Shown here piece by piece: positions 45,665 to 59,350 of a DNA stretch of 62,903 nt. The DNA comes from Gnetum montanum (Eukaryota > Streptophyta > Gnetopsida > Gnetales > Gnetaceae): the NCBI GenBank assembly GCA_015680685.1, contig MNCI01029478.1:8426-71328 (forward strand). Reading direction: 5' to 3'. Position numbers and translations under genes: made by a program. Positions within the stretch are counted from its first letter, which is position 1. The number at the start of each line of letters is the position of its first letter. The notes beneath the pieces were generated by a model that ran no database searches, was not told where the DNA came from, and saw nothing but the letters and a program-made list of their open reading frames with translations.

Positions 45665-48600
45665 TAAATAGTAGGTATAAATAGGTATTATAAATTAAAC
45701 ATTTCTATAAAAAATAGGAGTCCATTGCATACAAAAACCTAATATGTTTACTAGGCAACAACAGTTTGCATGATTCTAATGTTGTTAGTAGAATACCAAT
45801 TTGCATGTTCAAATCTCAAAATGTAATAATAACCAACTAGAAAGTAAAATAAGGCCTACATTAAAGATAGGGAAGTACATATACATCTATGCCATATATA
45901 GCTATATAACCAAGGACATTAAAAAGTACAAATAATTCAAACTAACCAGCACAACAAATAATTGTATTAAACCCTTAGTACCAAAATGCTAAAATGTTGG
46001 AAAATTAATAAAATCTATTTTAAGCATCTGACTACTCTTCTAGCTAATCTTTGCTATCACCTATATTACTTGGAAAGTAGAAACAAAAGTAAAAGCCAAT
46101 CCATATTACTGAGTATAAAAACAAAATTATAAATACTTCTTTAATGGTTTTGAAAATCAAATATCATTTAGTTGCATAATCATGCGTAAAGGTTGGTTCA
46201 TCTAAAAATGTTAGTGCCAAACAAACAACAAATAAACAAATAAAAAATATTACATAGCCAAATGTTCAAATCGATATTTTACTATGGCTTAACCCAAATT
46301 TTATGGAAGCTATCATCTAACACTCAATTTCAAAATATGATTTATTGAGATGTTTACTTACTATGCATAATAAGATTTTATCTAAATTAGAAAAAGGTCA
46401 AAGTGTGTCTATAAGACTTATTTTAAAAGTTTATTATAACCTATTCCAAGGATAGTTAAAATACCACCTTGAATTTTGGATTCACTATAGCCAAAAATCT
46501 TCACTTTGTTATATTGGAAATGATAAAAGGATTATATTCATAAAGGCTTTGCTACTAAAGATAGAGTAGGGCTTAATTATTCCAACCAACTATCCACCCC
46601 CTTTGTGATAGCATCACTGAACTTAAAGATACTTACTGTGAAATGCTTTCCACATAAGCATCATCAAACAAGAAATTAGTAGACAACTATAATCAAATAA
46701 ACTAAACCCAAGGTGGTGGGGAAATGCAATCAAATCAATTTTTTGCTATTTAATTTCTAAATGATAACTCTCCATTGTATTAATGAATTATAAACTTGAA
46801 TTGAGATTTTTATTTTTTCTTCATTCCTTTTTTATAACTAAAAACTATGTTTCCAGCATCAAAACTCCTATATGTATCCTAGATGTCCTAAATGATCCTT
46901 TCTTTATTTATTCATGCTATTGTACATTTTTTCATGCTCATACAAAATGTTGTGAGTTACATAGTGATCCCTAATGTAGGTTGTGAGGAAACATGTGATG
47001 GTTGTACAACCTTACAAAAGAAACCTTGGAACTTTAGCTAACATATCTACAATTTGCATTTGTAGTGCACAAGGCATATATGGAGAAATCAAGTTTGAAA
47101 AATATAAAATGAGTAAAAAATCCTAAAAAGAATATCCTAAAATATGAATAAATAGAATAGAATTTAGAACACTTTAACATGGAATAAAACTCATAATCAT
47201 ATCACATCAATATGGAAAAAAACATAAATCCAATCTCAAAATTGAGAAATATGCATACCACAATTCATTTTCCAAATATATGCCATTGAAATCAAAATGT
47301 GCATTAACCTTATGAAACCAAAACTCAAAAATGAAGCAATGTAATAAATTTTCCTACTTGGAAGGTAACTTCTACTATTAAAACCCTCATGTGACTATGA
47401 ACTTATAAAGTGGATTCAACCTTAAGCAAAGGTAACAAATCAATGATCAAACTCAAGAATAATCTAAAAATGAAAACATAGAAAGGAAAATAACTTGCAT
47501 GGATATAGAAAGGTTGCAAAAGCATATTTGTGGCATTTTATCCTATTCAATAGGATCTTCCTATCTAGCTTTATATCCCAAATATCGATAAAATAAATGA
47601 ATAATCTCTAATGGAAGAGTTGCAAGGTATTTATTTTCACTAGTTTAGTTATATATTTATAATATATATCTATAATTTGGTAGATAGAGTCTTATAAAAA
47701 TTGAGTTGAATTTTAGTTTATCTAATAAATTGAAAATTATCCAAGTTATCATTTGACCATTTTACTACATTCACTATATTATATAACAATTTTGGCCAAA
47801 TCATTATAATTGCATAATCAGAAGAATTGTTGTTTCCATGTATGTTACCTTTACCCTTTTAAATTTTATTCTTTATGCATTGCAATAAGAAGATATAAGT
47901 ATTATATGTTGGCATTATGTTAGGAATATTATTTAGCATTATTGATAGGCTCTCCCTAAAGTATTATGGAAAAAAATTTATTTGGTATTATTGAGAGGCT
48001 CATATTAAACATTATAAATATAAGATTATTTAGAGTTACTGAACTATGATTGGGAGTTGGCATTTTGACCAAAACAAAGACATTCTAGGATTTGGCCAAT
48101 GGGTGATGCTAATGGATGACTAAAGCCCATAAAACACATGTAGCTTAAATCTACTTTAAAGTGTATAGTTAGCATTATCCTCTTCCTAAAAGTTCTAGTT
48201 TGAGACTTCTAATGAATCTTTTTAGTGGTTTGAGAATCTCAAGGATTTTTTGTGAAGTTATTGTGAAAAACATTTTTCTAGCTAGGAATGATTTAAAGAT
48301 GTAAAATTCTAATGTCTCTCAAACTGTAGAGACTATGAAGAATTCTGAAGCTTTTAATTTTATTTTATGTAATGATTTATAGGAATCGCTATCAAAAGAT
48401 ATTAGTTCAGAATACATATTTTTTTGCAAATTATTAGATTTATTCACCTAAATAAGGGTTTTACACTAGTAATTTAAGCTATCCTTGAATATTATGAAAT
48501 TAATGTTTTGCATACTTGCTATTTTTTAATCTTTTTTTCATGTTGAATTGGCCAATTCTAAAATAATTTAGAAATTATTGAATCTTAAAGTTTTTATGGA

Positions 48601-49179
48601 TTTGTGTAACATTTTTATTTCTTGGTATAGGAAAGTTAATTTTGACTTTTATTGTTCTAATCACTATAAAATTCCTTGTTGGAGTGAATTAGAAAATGTT
48701 TCTCTTATTTTTCAAAGTGTTGAAAGTGAAATTGATGGCAATATTGGTACAATATTGAAGATAGGGTGAAAAATATTACTAGATCTTGTGGTTCACATAT
48801 GTTACTTTGTAGAGATTGATTTATGATAGAGGAAGATAGCATTAAAACTTAAGGTCTATGATTATTCTTTATGGAATGTAGAAAAAAAAAGCATACTCAT
48901 CATATTAGTTGGATTGACTAATGGCAAAAAACTACTTGTAGAGTTAGAAATTATGCTAGATGGTTTGGAAAGTAATTTGTTAAGTATAAGCATCAAGTTG
49001 AAGAAAATCTTGTAAAATTTATTAACAAAATGCAAATTATTTGAAACTAGAATCCCTTTAATTTTGAAACTTAAAAAGTCTAAGCTAAAGGTCATTATGC
49101 TAAACAATATTAGGCTACTTTAAAGCTAAAAGTATTTTCACTAAAAGTTACATGATTTGGCTAAAAATTGAATATGAAC
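45665..49179. other. Long AT-rich spacer, nothing firmly recognised
   Basis: No open frame above 81 codons and no clear domain. The right end (from ~48250) may include the decayed upstream part of the LINE that follows, but no endonuclease motif could be read. Confidence 0.4.
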
Positions 49180-51830
49180 CTTAGAAGGAATTTCTTAAAT
49201 TTTTAAAAGAAAAATTTTAAGTGCTTAAACTAGAATCACCTTATATAAATGATTCCATTATTAATGATTCTATGATTGTTCGTAGCTTTTTTAGCAAATC
49301 ATTTTTCTTTTGATGGTTTTAACAAGAAATCCTTCAAGGCTTATAGTATGCATATTCCTTATCTTATAGAAAAAACACATCAAAGTATTCCTGAAGATAA
49401 AATTATAATAGAAGACATTAAAGTATTAGTCTTGAGTTTAGTAGATGGTAAAGCTCTAGGTTTTGATAGTTTTTCAAATGAATTTTTTAAGAAGCTTTGG
49501 AATATCATTGAATATGATGTCTTTCATGTTTTCCAAAAAGCCATTAAAAAGGTTTCTCTTGATAAAAATATTAATAAAGCTATAATTCATCTTCATCCTA
49601 AGAATGGAGATCTTAAACATATTGTCAATTTGAGGCCTATTACTCTTCTTAATAATATTTAGAAAATTTTAGCTAAATGCATAGCTTCCTAAATTTAGAA
49701 GGTTATTGAAGATATCATTAGTCCTAAGCAGACTCATGTTGTTAAAGATAGACATATCTTAAATAATATTATTATAGCTTGGGATGAATATAGTAGGGTT
49801 ATAAAACTAACCAAGGCATTTCTTTTCTAAAGTTAGATTATGTTAAGGATTATGATAGAATTGAGGCCAATTTCATTATTTCTTATCTCTATAAAGTAGA
49901 ATTTGGTATTTATTTTATTCATATTTTCCATACCTTGCTCACTGATACTTATGGTCAAGTTGCTACTAATTGTGGATTAATTTCCTCCTTTTCTCTTCAA
50001 TCATTAGTTCACCAAGGTTGTCATCTAGCTCTCTATCTTTTTATTATTTCGATAAACATTCTTTTACATAATCTACATTATGATCTACAAAGGAATATCA
50101 TTAAGAAAATATCAACTGATGATTAATGTATGCAATTGCTTAACATACATTTTACACATGATTCTTTTTTTATGATTAGAAATTCTCTATAACATATAAA
50201 TACTCTTTTTAGCTAGAGTAGAAGATTACTACATATTATCTAGATCTTGAATTAACTGATAAATAATTATTGTTTATTATAATGACAATATTGTTAAGTG
50301 GGTTACTCTTAGCCTTTGGAAAATCTTGAAAAAGACTTTGTCTTCAAAATTTTAGGCATACCTTTTTCCTTGAAGCTTAATCTTATTATTTTATGGAATT
50401 AAGTGGTTGATAAAATTGAAAAGAAGCTTGATAAATGGAAAGAAAAAGCTTACCCTTACTACTAAAGTTTTAGTTATTAAGTAAATGCTTTAATTAACTC
50501 ATCTTTATTACTCTATTTTTTGGGCTCCTTCTAAAACTTTTTATGATAGAATTAGCTATATTATCTATCAGTTTCTTTGGTCTGCTAAGCAATGTAGAAA
50601 AGGTTTTCCTTGAGTTTCTTGGGATATTTGTACTAGTAGCAAGAAAAATCAAGAACTTCACCTTATTAATTATTACAAAACCAAGGTATTTTTCTTATAG
50701 CAAAATGTATTACAAAGTGCATTAATGAAGATGATGTTTGGATTATCCTTCTAAGAAATAGACTTATACAAGGAAAACCTAAGAATGAAAACAATTGGTC
50801 TTCTAACAAGTTTTTTCATTATCTTCTTTTTCCTTAAGCCATTTCTCTTTATAGTTCTTCAATTCTTAAACAAATTTGGAAGACATGATGCAAGCTTAGT
50901 AAATATTAGAATTGTATTTCATATTAAAGTTTCAAATTGCTTTTAATAAAGGAGTTAAGACTACTAATACATCTAGATTGTGTACCACTTAGAGTAAATT
51001 TAGTATCACTATAGTTTCTTTTCTATGTATGTATGATAGATGGATTATTTGGAATGAGGCTTCTAGCCTTTAAGATTTGAATAAAAAGAGGAAACATAAT
51101 TTTGAAAATTTAATTTCTAAGCTCGAGAATACATTTAAAGTTGATAATAGTTTGCATCAAGCTTTTCTAAATATTTTTTAGAAGCATGATAGATTTATTT
51201 TTTTCTTTTAATTCAAAAGATCCTTATAAAATTATTATAAAGAATGATTTTTATTCATAAAAAATTCAATAATGCCTAGAGAATGCAGTTATCATTACAC
51301 TTTTGAATGAGAATAATGAAAGATATTTGAAGAGAGCATTTACATTTCCTAAAATTTATATTTTTTTATGATGTCTTATTCATCAAGGTCTTCCTATCAG
51401 TACTCTTTTTAAGAATATGAGAAATGTTTCTCCTCAATGTCTTCTTTATAGAAGTGAAGACTCATTTTCTCATGTTTTTTTTTCTTTTTTGAGTGTCATG
51501 TTGCTCAACATGCTTAGAAATTAGCATCCAAAATTTATAACAAATTTTAACCAAACATCGATAAAGTCATTTTTAATTATCAGCCTACTGTGTCTACTTC
51601 CTTTATTTTTATTTAGATTTATCTTCAACAACTTGTTATGTACTTTATTTGAAAGCTTTGATATGTAGTTATTTTCTAGTAGGAAGAGTATAACTATGTT
51701 CTCTCTTAAGGTATCAAATACTAGGTTCTCAAAAATCTCACTTTTTAATTATAACTTCAAGGAAAAAAGCTCTAAGTGAAAGTTGAACAATTAATTTTTT
51801 TTCTATAGTATTAATTTATTTTTATTTTGG
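49180..51830 (+). pseudogene. L1-type LINE ORF2 relic, plus strand
   Basis: 49276-49662 is open for 128 codons with GKALGFDSFSNEFFKKLW (compare GKAPGYDGF... in the left-hand LINE), then HPKNGDLKHIVNLRPITLLN. A later segment (49935-50126) has SLVHQGCHLALYLFIISINI (RT motif B); the region of the catalytic aspartates is unreadable. Near 50510-50650 is FWAPSKTFYDRISYIIYQF and GFPWVSWDI, and near 51350-51470 a degraded zf-RVT zone. The domain order matches the 9906-13638 element, so it is the same superfamily but a different, older copy. Confidence 0.8.
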
Positions 51831-51929
51831 AGGCTCAAGAATGAAAATTTTTTAGATTTTTTTGCTATTTGTTCCATTTTTGGAGGCTCAAGTATTGAAA
51901 GCTTTTAACTAACTATAGCTAAAATTTCC

Positions 51930-52840
51930 CTATCAGGCATTCCCATTTATAGTATACTAGTTTCCAATCTCTAATCCAATTTGTATTACAAGTTAATTAG
52001 AATATGAGGAATTTCCTTTTGTTTCATGGGAATGAGTGTCATCAATTTCATTTGATTACTTGGAGTAAGGTGCCTATCCTAATTCATGAAGGTGGTTGTG
52101 GGCTTTAGGACATCAGGAGGCAAGCTTACATTTTAGATGCTAAGCTAGCTTGGTAGGTTTGGTCTTAGGAAGATAAGAACTAGGTTAATTATCTTCAAAT
52201 GTGCTATCCTAATTTGTGAACTTGCAGGGTTAGAGCCATTTAGATTTGAAAAACTATTAGGAGAGAATAGATTTTTCTTCAATCACTTGGGCACTGGGAA
52301 TTTGAAGAATTACATATTCTTATGAAAGGTCTTCCAATAGGACATGCTCAACACAAAATGATTAGGGAAGTTTTTCTTCTGAAGTAGTTACCCTATTACA
52401 TTGAGGTCCCAAAATGCATATAAAGGATTGGTTTAGTAGGAGGTAGTGAAAAATTTTATCAATCTTTCATGATGATAATAGACATGGTCAACTCACCAAA
52501 ATTGTTAACATCCTTAAAGGACATAGCTACTTTAATTCAACCCATGAAGATACCTTCCATTTTTCTTTGATAAACAATAGATAGTGGATTTCATCTCTTT
52601 ATAGGGAATCATTTGCCAAAATAAGGAAATGTGACCTTATTTGGAGGTTACATTGTTAACCAAATATGAGATTTTTTTCTTGGCTATTATCTCATCATAT
52701 AGTGCTCACTTAAGAAAAACTTTATTGATGTCGTTTTGTCATGATTTCCTTGTGTATCCTTTGCTATAAGAAGATTGAAAGTGTAATATGACTTTTCAAG
52801 AAATGTTTATTTACAAATGTTGTGGATCGATTCATGAGCA
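51930..52840 (+). pseudogene. Second LINE ORF2 C-terminal fragment, plus strand
   Basis: Reading frames show FHLITWSKVPILIHEGGCGL, then DIRRQAYILDAKLAW. Near 52640-52790 a zf-RVT-type block reads IWRLHC...MRFFSWLLSHH and FVMISLCILCYKK. These repeat domains already passed in the LINE to the left, so this is a separate insertion. Many stops. Confidence 0.72.
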
Positions 52841-52977
52841 TGTGAACTAGGATTAGGTAGGACTAGTTATAAGCAATGATTACAGAGGGGTGCATCATTC
52901 ATATATACTTGCATAAGATTTAATTATAGATGGAGGTTGCCTAGGAGATTTAGCTTAAGAAAAATGTGCATACTTTT

Positions 52978-53806
52978 TGATGAGTGGCTAGGTACCCCTA
53001 TGCACAACCATATGAATATGAGCATTCATGCATGATCTGGTCAAACTCCAAGGATTAAGTGCTTATGAGCTTACACAGAACAAGGATGAGTTATGTGATC
53101 ATTGTCTTCCCAAGCTTACTTGTAAGGAAAAATTGTATGGTTAAGTAAACTCAAGGTATGTGATTTTTATTGTTTTATGTTTTATGTTCTTGATGCTTAA
53201 AGAGAGAAATGAAGTAATTTAATAACTAATTTCATTTAACAAGTTAGCTATTCTATAACTAGTCCTAACACCAGCATCCGTTCCCACTCTCCAGACACAT
53301 CTTGAACCAGTGTAACACTACTGGGATTACCAAATGCTAGTCATTATTGGGTTACCAAGTGTTCCAGGTATGCTCAAAGTGGTCATGTTGAGTGTGCTAA
53401 TTCGTTGGTAATTAACAATTTAATAGAAATAACATTGATTAACTAATGAGAGTATCAAATAATAGTAAATAACATTAAATGAAATAATTAAGCTGTTCTG
53501 AATGTTGCAAGTTTATCACAAAGTTCTTCTTTATTTTCGGACACAAGGTGTGCTTAGGTACATAATGCTTGAATAAAGATCCATGCACTTTATGACTCCT
53601 ATTGCGGGCACTTAGAAATAATTATAACTCTAGAATAGAAAAACTGCAAGAATTTAGCTAAGGGACTAAAAACTAATGCAAAACCAAGTGCCCCTATCTC
53701 TTATTTATGGGCAACGATATAGGTTCTAACATTGCATGCCTGATCTCACTTTGGCATCTACAATATCGCATATCCAATATCGAGGGTCTAATATCGAGCC
53801 TCATCA
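52978..53806 (-). mobile_element. 3' LTR of the Athila-like element (829 bp)
   Basis: Read on the minus strand it runs TGATGAGGC to CACTCATCA. A purine-rich CATGGGAATA tract lies just internal, at 53807-53816. A minus-strand TATA-like CATAAATAAG is at about 53699-53708. It aligns with 31513-32340 and with 7869-8731. Confidence 0.75.
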
Positions 53807-55769
53807 TATTCCCATGAATGAATAAAAACTCATCCTCGAGTTCCTTACAAAATATTGGTAAGGTATGGGATTATTAACTGAATGACGACTGATGATGGCA
53901 TGGAATGATAAACTCAAAGTGCTTGATGAACAGATTGACAAAGTATTATAGCATTGGTTTTCATAACCATTGTGGTGAACACTATACATAGATGATATCC
54001 AAACCCTTATTTTATAGCTTGAAGAGAGAGAGAGAGAAAAGAAAATGAGGCACGTTACTGCTAATGTAAAAAATGTGCACATCATTGTTCATCCATGGCC
54101 ACATGACCAAGCTTGTTCCTTGCATAAATGCTCTTGCTTCAGTCCATATTGAGTGCTCCCTCCTATCCTAGTTCATTGTTCATGTGATTTCCATCTACAC
54201 ACACAACACAATCACAAATTAGTAAGAATAGATAAGATATAATGTAGTTGATACCTTACCTTGGTATGAAGTACATTGGCTAGGTTGTGGGTATGGCAGA
54301 TACTAGGTTAGAGGTTTGTAAGTAATCACTACCCAAGGTGTAGGGGTGAGATAAGTAATGGAATGGAAAAATTTATGACAGGCCCGCATGACTAAGAGTG
54401 AACCTCTGATAGCAATAGCATGGAAAAGGAAAATGAAAGAGAAAGGAAGATAAGAGGAATAACAATAGTGAAGCCAATAACAATATATAGAAGGGAAAAT
54501 AAAAATGGATATCATAGATGTGGTAAAACTAGAAATAGTTGTTTGCAAGAAATGTTCAAGGGAAAGAACTGGACAATTGCACCAAAAAGGAATGCTAGTG
54601 GGTCCTCCCCAAAGCAGGCTCATGCCCTTTATCCCTTGACAAACCCACAAACCAAATAGTCTATAGGTGCTAAGAATGACATATGGAGATAATAGTTAAG
54701 AAGTCACCCAAAATAATTTACCAAAGAATAACAATGCATCAATTAAGATATAGACTAATCATAAAAATTAGCAATGAGGTGGAATATGGAAAGCAATACA
54801 GAAATAGAAGAGAGAATGGAATGGAATCCTAAAATTAATATTATGTAAAGTCCCTTGTGTAGTATGTGGTTAAGGTGACTTAATAAAATTTAGCCCAAAT
54901 CTAGATTAAAATTATCCACATCTAGTGACCTCGTATCAACATACTTGATCAATCCATCCTCCTGAAGCAACAAAAATGCTTTCACAAAGCATCCACCATT
55001 CCAAAAGGAGAAGAATAGAGAAGCAGTAAGTGAGGAAGAGCCTTACTTAGAGGGAACCTTCAGGCATGGGTAACATGTCTTTCCAGTGTCATAACTAGTG
55101 CTTGTAGCCCATGTTCCTTTATTGTGTCTAAGGGGTATGCTTTGAATTCCCACTAGTTTTTTTTTTTTGAGTGAGAACCATACCATGTAAACACTTATTT
55201 GATTCATTCAACTTCCTGATATTATTTGATAGCAGAATGGTGAAAAACCTATGAAAACATCCAAGTACCCAAGAGAATAGCTAGCACAAACGCATCGAAT
55301 CCCCTTGAGGCCACACCCTTTTGAATCCATTTGAATCTTTCCTTGGTTTGAAGAATATCAAGGCACCAATTCATTAATAAGTTTACTTAGAAAAAGGGAC
55401 AGTACAGTTCCAAAACCAAGGAGATCATAGAGTTGAGTGGATGAATGGATGACATGGACTCGTTGCCTATTTTATCAAAAGAAACCATATCTTAGCATCA
55501 ACATTGAACGTCAAAGGTAAAAATCAAACATTAGCAAGCAACACTATTATAGTACCATCCATCGTCACAAGCACTTATTATGTGACGAGTGAAAATAAAT
55601 TTAAAAAAAATATAATAAAGAAAGAAATAGTAAAAATGTTAACGATGATGTAAAACAAAAATAAGTAAATATGAAAAATGTGTAAAACAAAAAGATAAAA
55701 GAAACTGAGGGCCTAGAATAACTAGCATTGATGGCCATCTCCCCCATGACTGAGTTGGAAGGAGGAGAT
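53807..55769 (-). mobile_element. 3' UTR of the Athila-like element
   Basis: About 2 kb between the pol stop and the LTR with no coding potential. Several blocks match 6168-6910 on the + strand, which ties the two relics to one family. Long non-coding stretches at this point are usual for Athila-type elements. Confidence 0.65.
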
Positions 55770-58400
55770 CTAAAATAATGAGCAAGGTTGTCCATCAATA
55801 GAGGTAATGCTAGTACTAGCCATTTTGAGCTCATGGAAAGGTTTGGTTTGCTGGATGTTAACCAATAATTTCTTATCGGGGTTTTCAAGTTTATAGATCA
55901 TCATGGCACCTAAAGGAAAATTTTCATGAATGATGTAAGGTCCTTCCCATAGTGTTTGAAATTTAGTTTGTTGTGGCACATGTTGAGGATTCCAATAAAA
56001 AACCCTATCTCTTGGTTGGTATTTGAATTTTCTAATTTTCAAGTCATGACATTGTTTGTTGAAGGCCTTGTGTAGTTCATTGGATGACAAGGTAGCTAAT
56101 CGGTTTTCATCTAGCAAGCTAAGATTCATTAACCATTCCTTCTATGCTAGACTGAGGTCAGGGTTAAGGTCACATGCTATAGATAGTGTCTAGAGCTAAG
56201 CTTGGATAGAAAGTATTGAAAGTTTACTATACACTAAGTCATAGGGAGAGTAACCTATAGGGAGTTTCCATGTGGAGCGGTAGGCCCAAAGAACATCATT
56301 CAATTTGGTGCTCTAGTCGCACCTATACTTGCTAATGGTTCATGTCAAGATTTTTATGATTTTCCTATTGGTGACATTGGCTTGACCATTTGCTTGAGGA
56401 TGATATGGTGTAGTCAGTTTATGCTCAACGCCTAAATGTTGCATCAACTTCCAGAAAGTCACACCTGTAAAGTGTGTACCATTATCAAAAATAAGTACAG
56501 AAGGCATGCCAAACCTATTTATGATTTGTTGTTAAACAAATCTTGTAGCAGTAGATGATGTATAGTTGGTAACAGTAGCTACTTCTACCCACTATGTAAA
56601 ATGGTCAACAACAACAACAATGTATGCTTTTTCATTGGACATTGGTGTAATAGGCCCCATAAAATCAATACCCCATATGTTGAAGGGTTCTAAGGGTTGA
56701 ATCCATTATTGTGGATCCTCCATTTTACTAGTCATTCCCCCATCACATTGGTAGTGCTCAAAAGATTGGACAAAATGATGGAAATTTTGAAATAATTTAG
56801 GCCAATAATATCCTGCAAGCAAGAGTTTAATGGCTATTCATCTTTTAGCATAATGACCTCCACAAGGGCCCTCATGAGCATCTTGGAGAATTTGCAATTG
56901 ATCTACATCAGGAACATACCATGAAACCAAGCCATTAGAACATACCTTGTAAAGATATCCATGAATTTTCATGAAATGTTTGACTCAGTAGAGAAACTGT
57001 TATTTCTTTTTAATGTCCAGGCATTGTGGTGTTTCTTGTGTGAGAAGATAAGTAAGAATGCTATTATATCAATTTATATTTGTGGGTGATTGGTTGTTTA
57101 TTACACCTACAAAGAGGAGTTCTTTAGGGAAGTAATTAGAAATTACATATTCATCCTCTTTGTTGTCCCATTGCAATCGAGAGAAAAGATCAGCAACAAC
57201 ATTCTCGATGCCTTTATGATCTATTATCATGATATCAAACTCTTGCAAGATCACCAGCCATCGTATGACATGAGGGCTCACCGTTGGTTGATTCATAAGG
57301 AACCTAGTCGCACTATGATCCATGTGTACAAATACATTATAGCCTAATACATAGTGCCTAAATTTTTCTAGTGCAAATACCATAGCCATTAACTCTTTTT
57401 CTGTTGTGGTATAGTTGAGTTGTGCACCATAAATACTTCAACTTGCACAGTGAATGTAATGGGAACGTTTTTGGTCACCTAACTATGTAAGTATGAATCC
57501 TAAAGCGAAATTGGATACATCAGTCATTATATGGAATAGTTTGGATAGTTAGGAGCTTGTAGAATGGGTGTTTCTATGAGCTTCTACTTGAAGGTTTGGA
57601 AAGCTAGCTCACATTCCTTGGTCCATTCAAAGGGTATGTCCTTCTTCATTACTTTGACCAATGGTTTTGTGAATTTTGAAAAGTTCTCAATGAAATGTCT
57701 ATAATAGCTAGTATGTCCAAAGAATAATCAAACATCTTTTATAGTTTCAGGTTGACGAGTGATTCCTTGGATGACTCTAATCTTTTTAGGATCTACCTCC
57801 ATCCCTATTTGTGAAATTTTATGCCCTAATAAAATGCCCTCTGGGACCATTAAATGGATTTTTTGCCAATTGAGCCTTAGGTTGGTTTCAACACATAATT
57901 TTAGTACTTGCTCTAATCGATCCAATGCTTGTTCAAAGTCCACTCCATAGGTGAAGAAATCATCCATGAAAACCTCCACACCATTTTCTATTTGTTGCTA
58001 AAATATACTAAGAACTAGAGTTGAAATGTTGCTGGGGCATTTCACAAGCCAAACTACATTTGCCTATATGGAAATGTCCCCCAAGGACTTGTGAATGTAG
58101 TCTTGGCTTGGTCTTTTGATGCTATTTTAATTTGATTGTATCCACTGTAACCATCCAGAAAGCTATCATAGCAATGCCCTGCAATGGTATCTAAGACTTG
58201 GTCAATGAATGGCAATGGAAAATGGTCTTTAAATGTTGCCATGTTTAATAGCCTAAAATATATACACACCCTCCATTTACCTCCCTTTTTAGGCATAATG
58301 ACTAATGGACTAACCCATTCACTATCAAAAATTGGATAGATGAACACAACCTTTAGAAGTTGTTCAATTTCTTCTTTAACTACTTCCTTAAGCTTTGGGT
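55770..58400 (-). pseudogene. Athila-like Ty3 pol: RT, RNase H, integrase
   Basis: RT at 57600-58400: SEWVSPLVIMPKKGGKWRV, FKDHFPLPFIDQVLDTIAGH, FLDGYSGYNQI, and VFMDDFFTYG with the catalytic Asp pair intact. These are typical of the Athila/Tat branch. The RT connector (FEWTKECELAFQ) is near 57610. RNase H at 57069-57389 (MVFALEKFRHYVLGY, VRWLVILQEFD-like) is followed by DLFSRL. Integrase at 56130-57000 is badly broken. The C-terminal part (55770-56129) is open for 119 codons with YQPRDRVFYWNP and KFQTLWEGPYII, then a stop. Confidence 0.88.
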
Positions 58401-59350
58401 TCAGTCATCTTTGTGGTTGTCGTTGAGGCTTCATAGAGGGGTCAGTGTAAATTCTATGCTAGCATATCCTAGGATTGATTCTGGTTAATTTTGGATATGA
58501 CCAAGAAAAGGCTTTTGACCATTTTTTTTACCATCTTCAACAGTTTTTCTTTTTATTAAGGAGTGAACTTAGCATTAATGATTACTGGTTTTCCATTCTT
58601 AAGAAATGTATACTCCATACCGATGGGCAATGGTTTTAATTCAATAGGCTCTTGCTTAAACTTGTGAAGGATTTCAAGCTTCCCCCAATTGATATTTTTG
58701 GTGTCAGTACTTGAAGGTTGGTGATGGACTTGCTCTAATGCATTTATGCTATCAATATAGGCACAAGTCAAGCTCTTAGTTGATTCCATGCATATAGTTG
58801 AATTGCTCTCTTGGTTAGTTGTTAGCCACTAGGTGCCTTCCTATCTTGTGGTTGCTACATACACGCATCTTTGTATGTTAGTTACTTATGCAGATTGGTT
58901 GCATGCAGGCAATGCTAAGCGTTGTACAAACAAGGACTTCTACACACAGTTGCACCCTGTGTCACTATATGCAATGTATGGAAATTTCTTCTTCTTGATC
59001 TTCCCAAATGCATTTTCTTTTGATATTAGGAGGGAAAGATCATGTATTCCTAGGCATGCATCAATTGTACTTAGCCATGCTCTTCCCATTATGATTAGGA
59101 AGCCCCACTTGCAGTTGTTAACTTGAATCACTAGGAAATTGGCTAGCTATGACCATCCACAAATAGTAGTGAAAATGTCCTCTACTAGTTCCAATAGAAC
59201 CATGATGGACTGGTCAGCCAACTCTAAACAAATGTTACTCTTCTTTAGAAAAGGTAGGTTCCAAGATTTGTACATTTCTTGAGAGATCAAATTAACACTA
59301 GAACTTGAATCCAAAGGAGCTTTGCAAGGCTCATTTCTAGTGAGTTGCAA
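58401..59350 (-). pseudogene. Athila-like Ty3 protease region
   Basis: 59147-59350 contains APLDSSSSVNLISQEMYKSW, matching the plant Ty3 retropepsin start D-[LST]-G-A-S-V-N, with the Gly changed to Ser (AGT). Downstream pieces (58940-59131 MGRAWLSTIDACLGI; 58556-58789 IELKPLPIGMEYTFL) match the protease tail and the linker that leads into RT. Confidence 0.8.
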
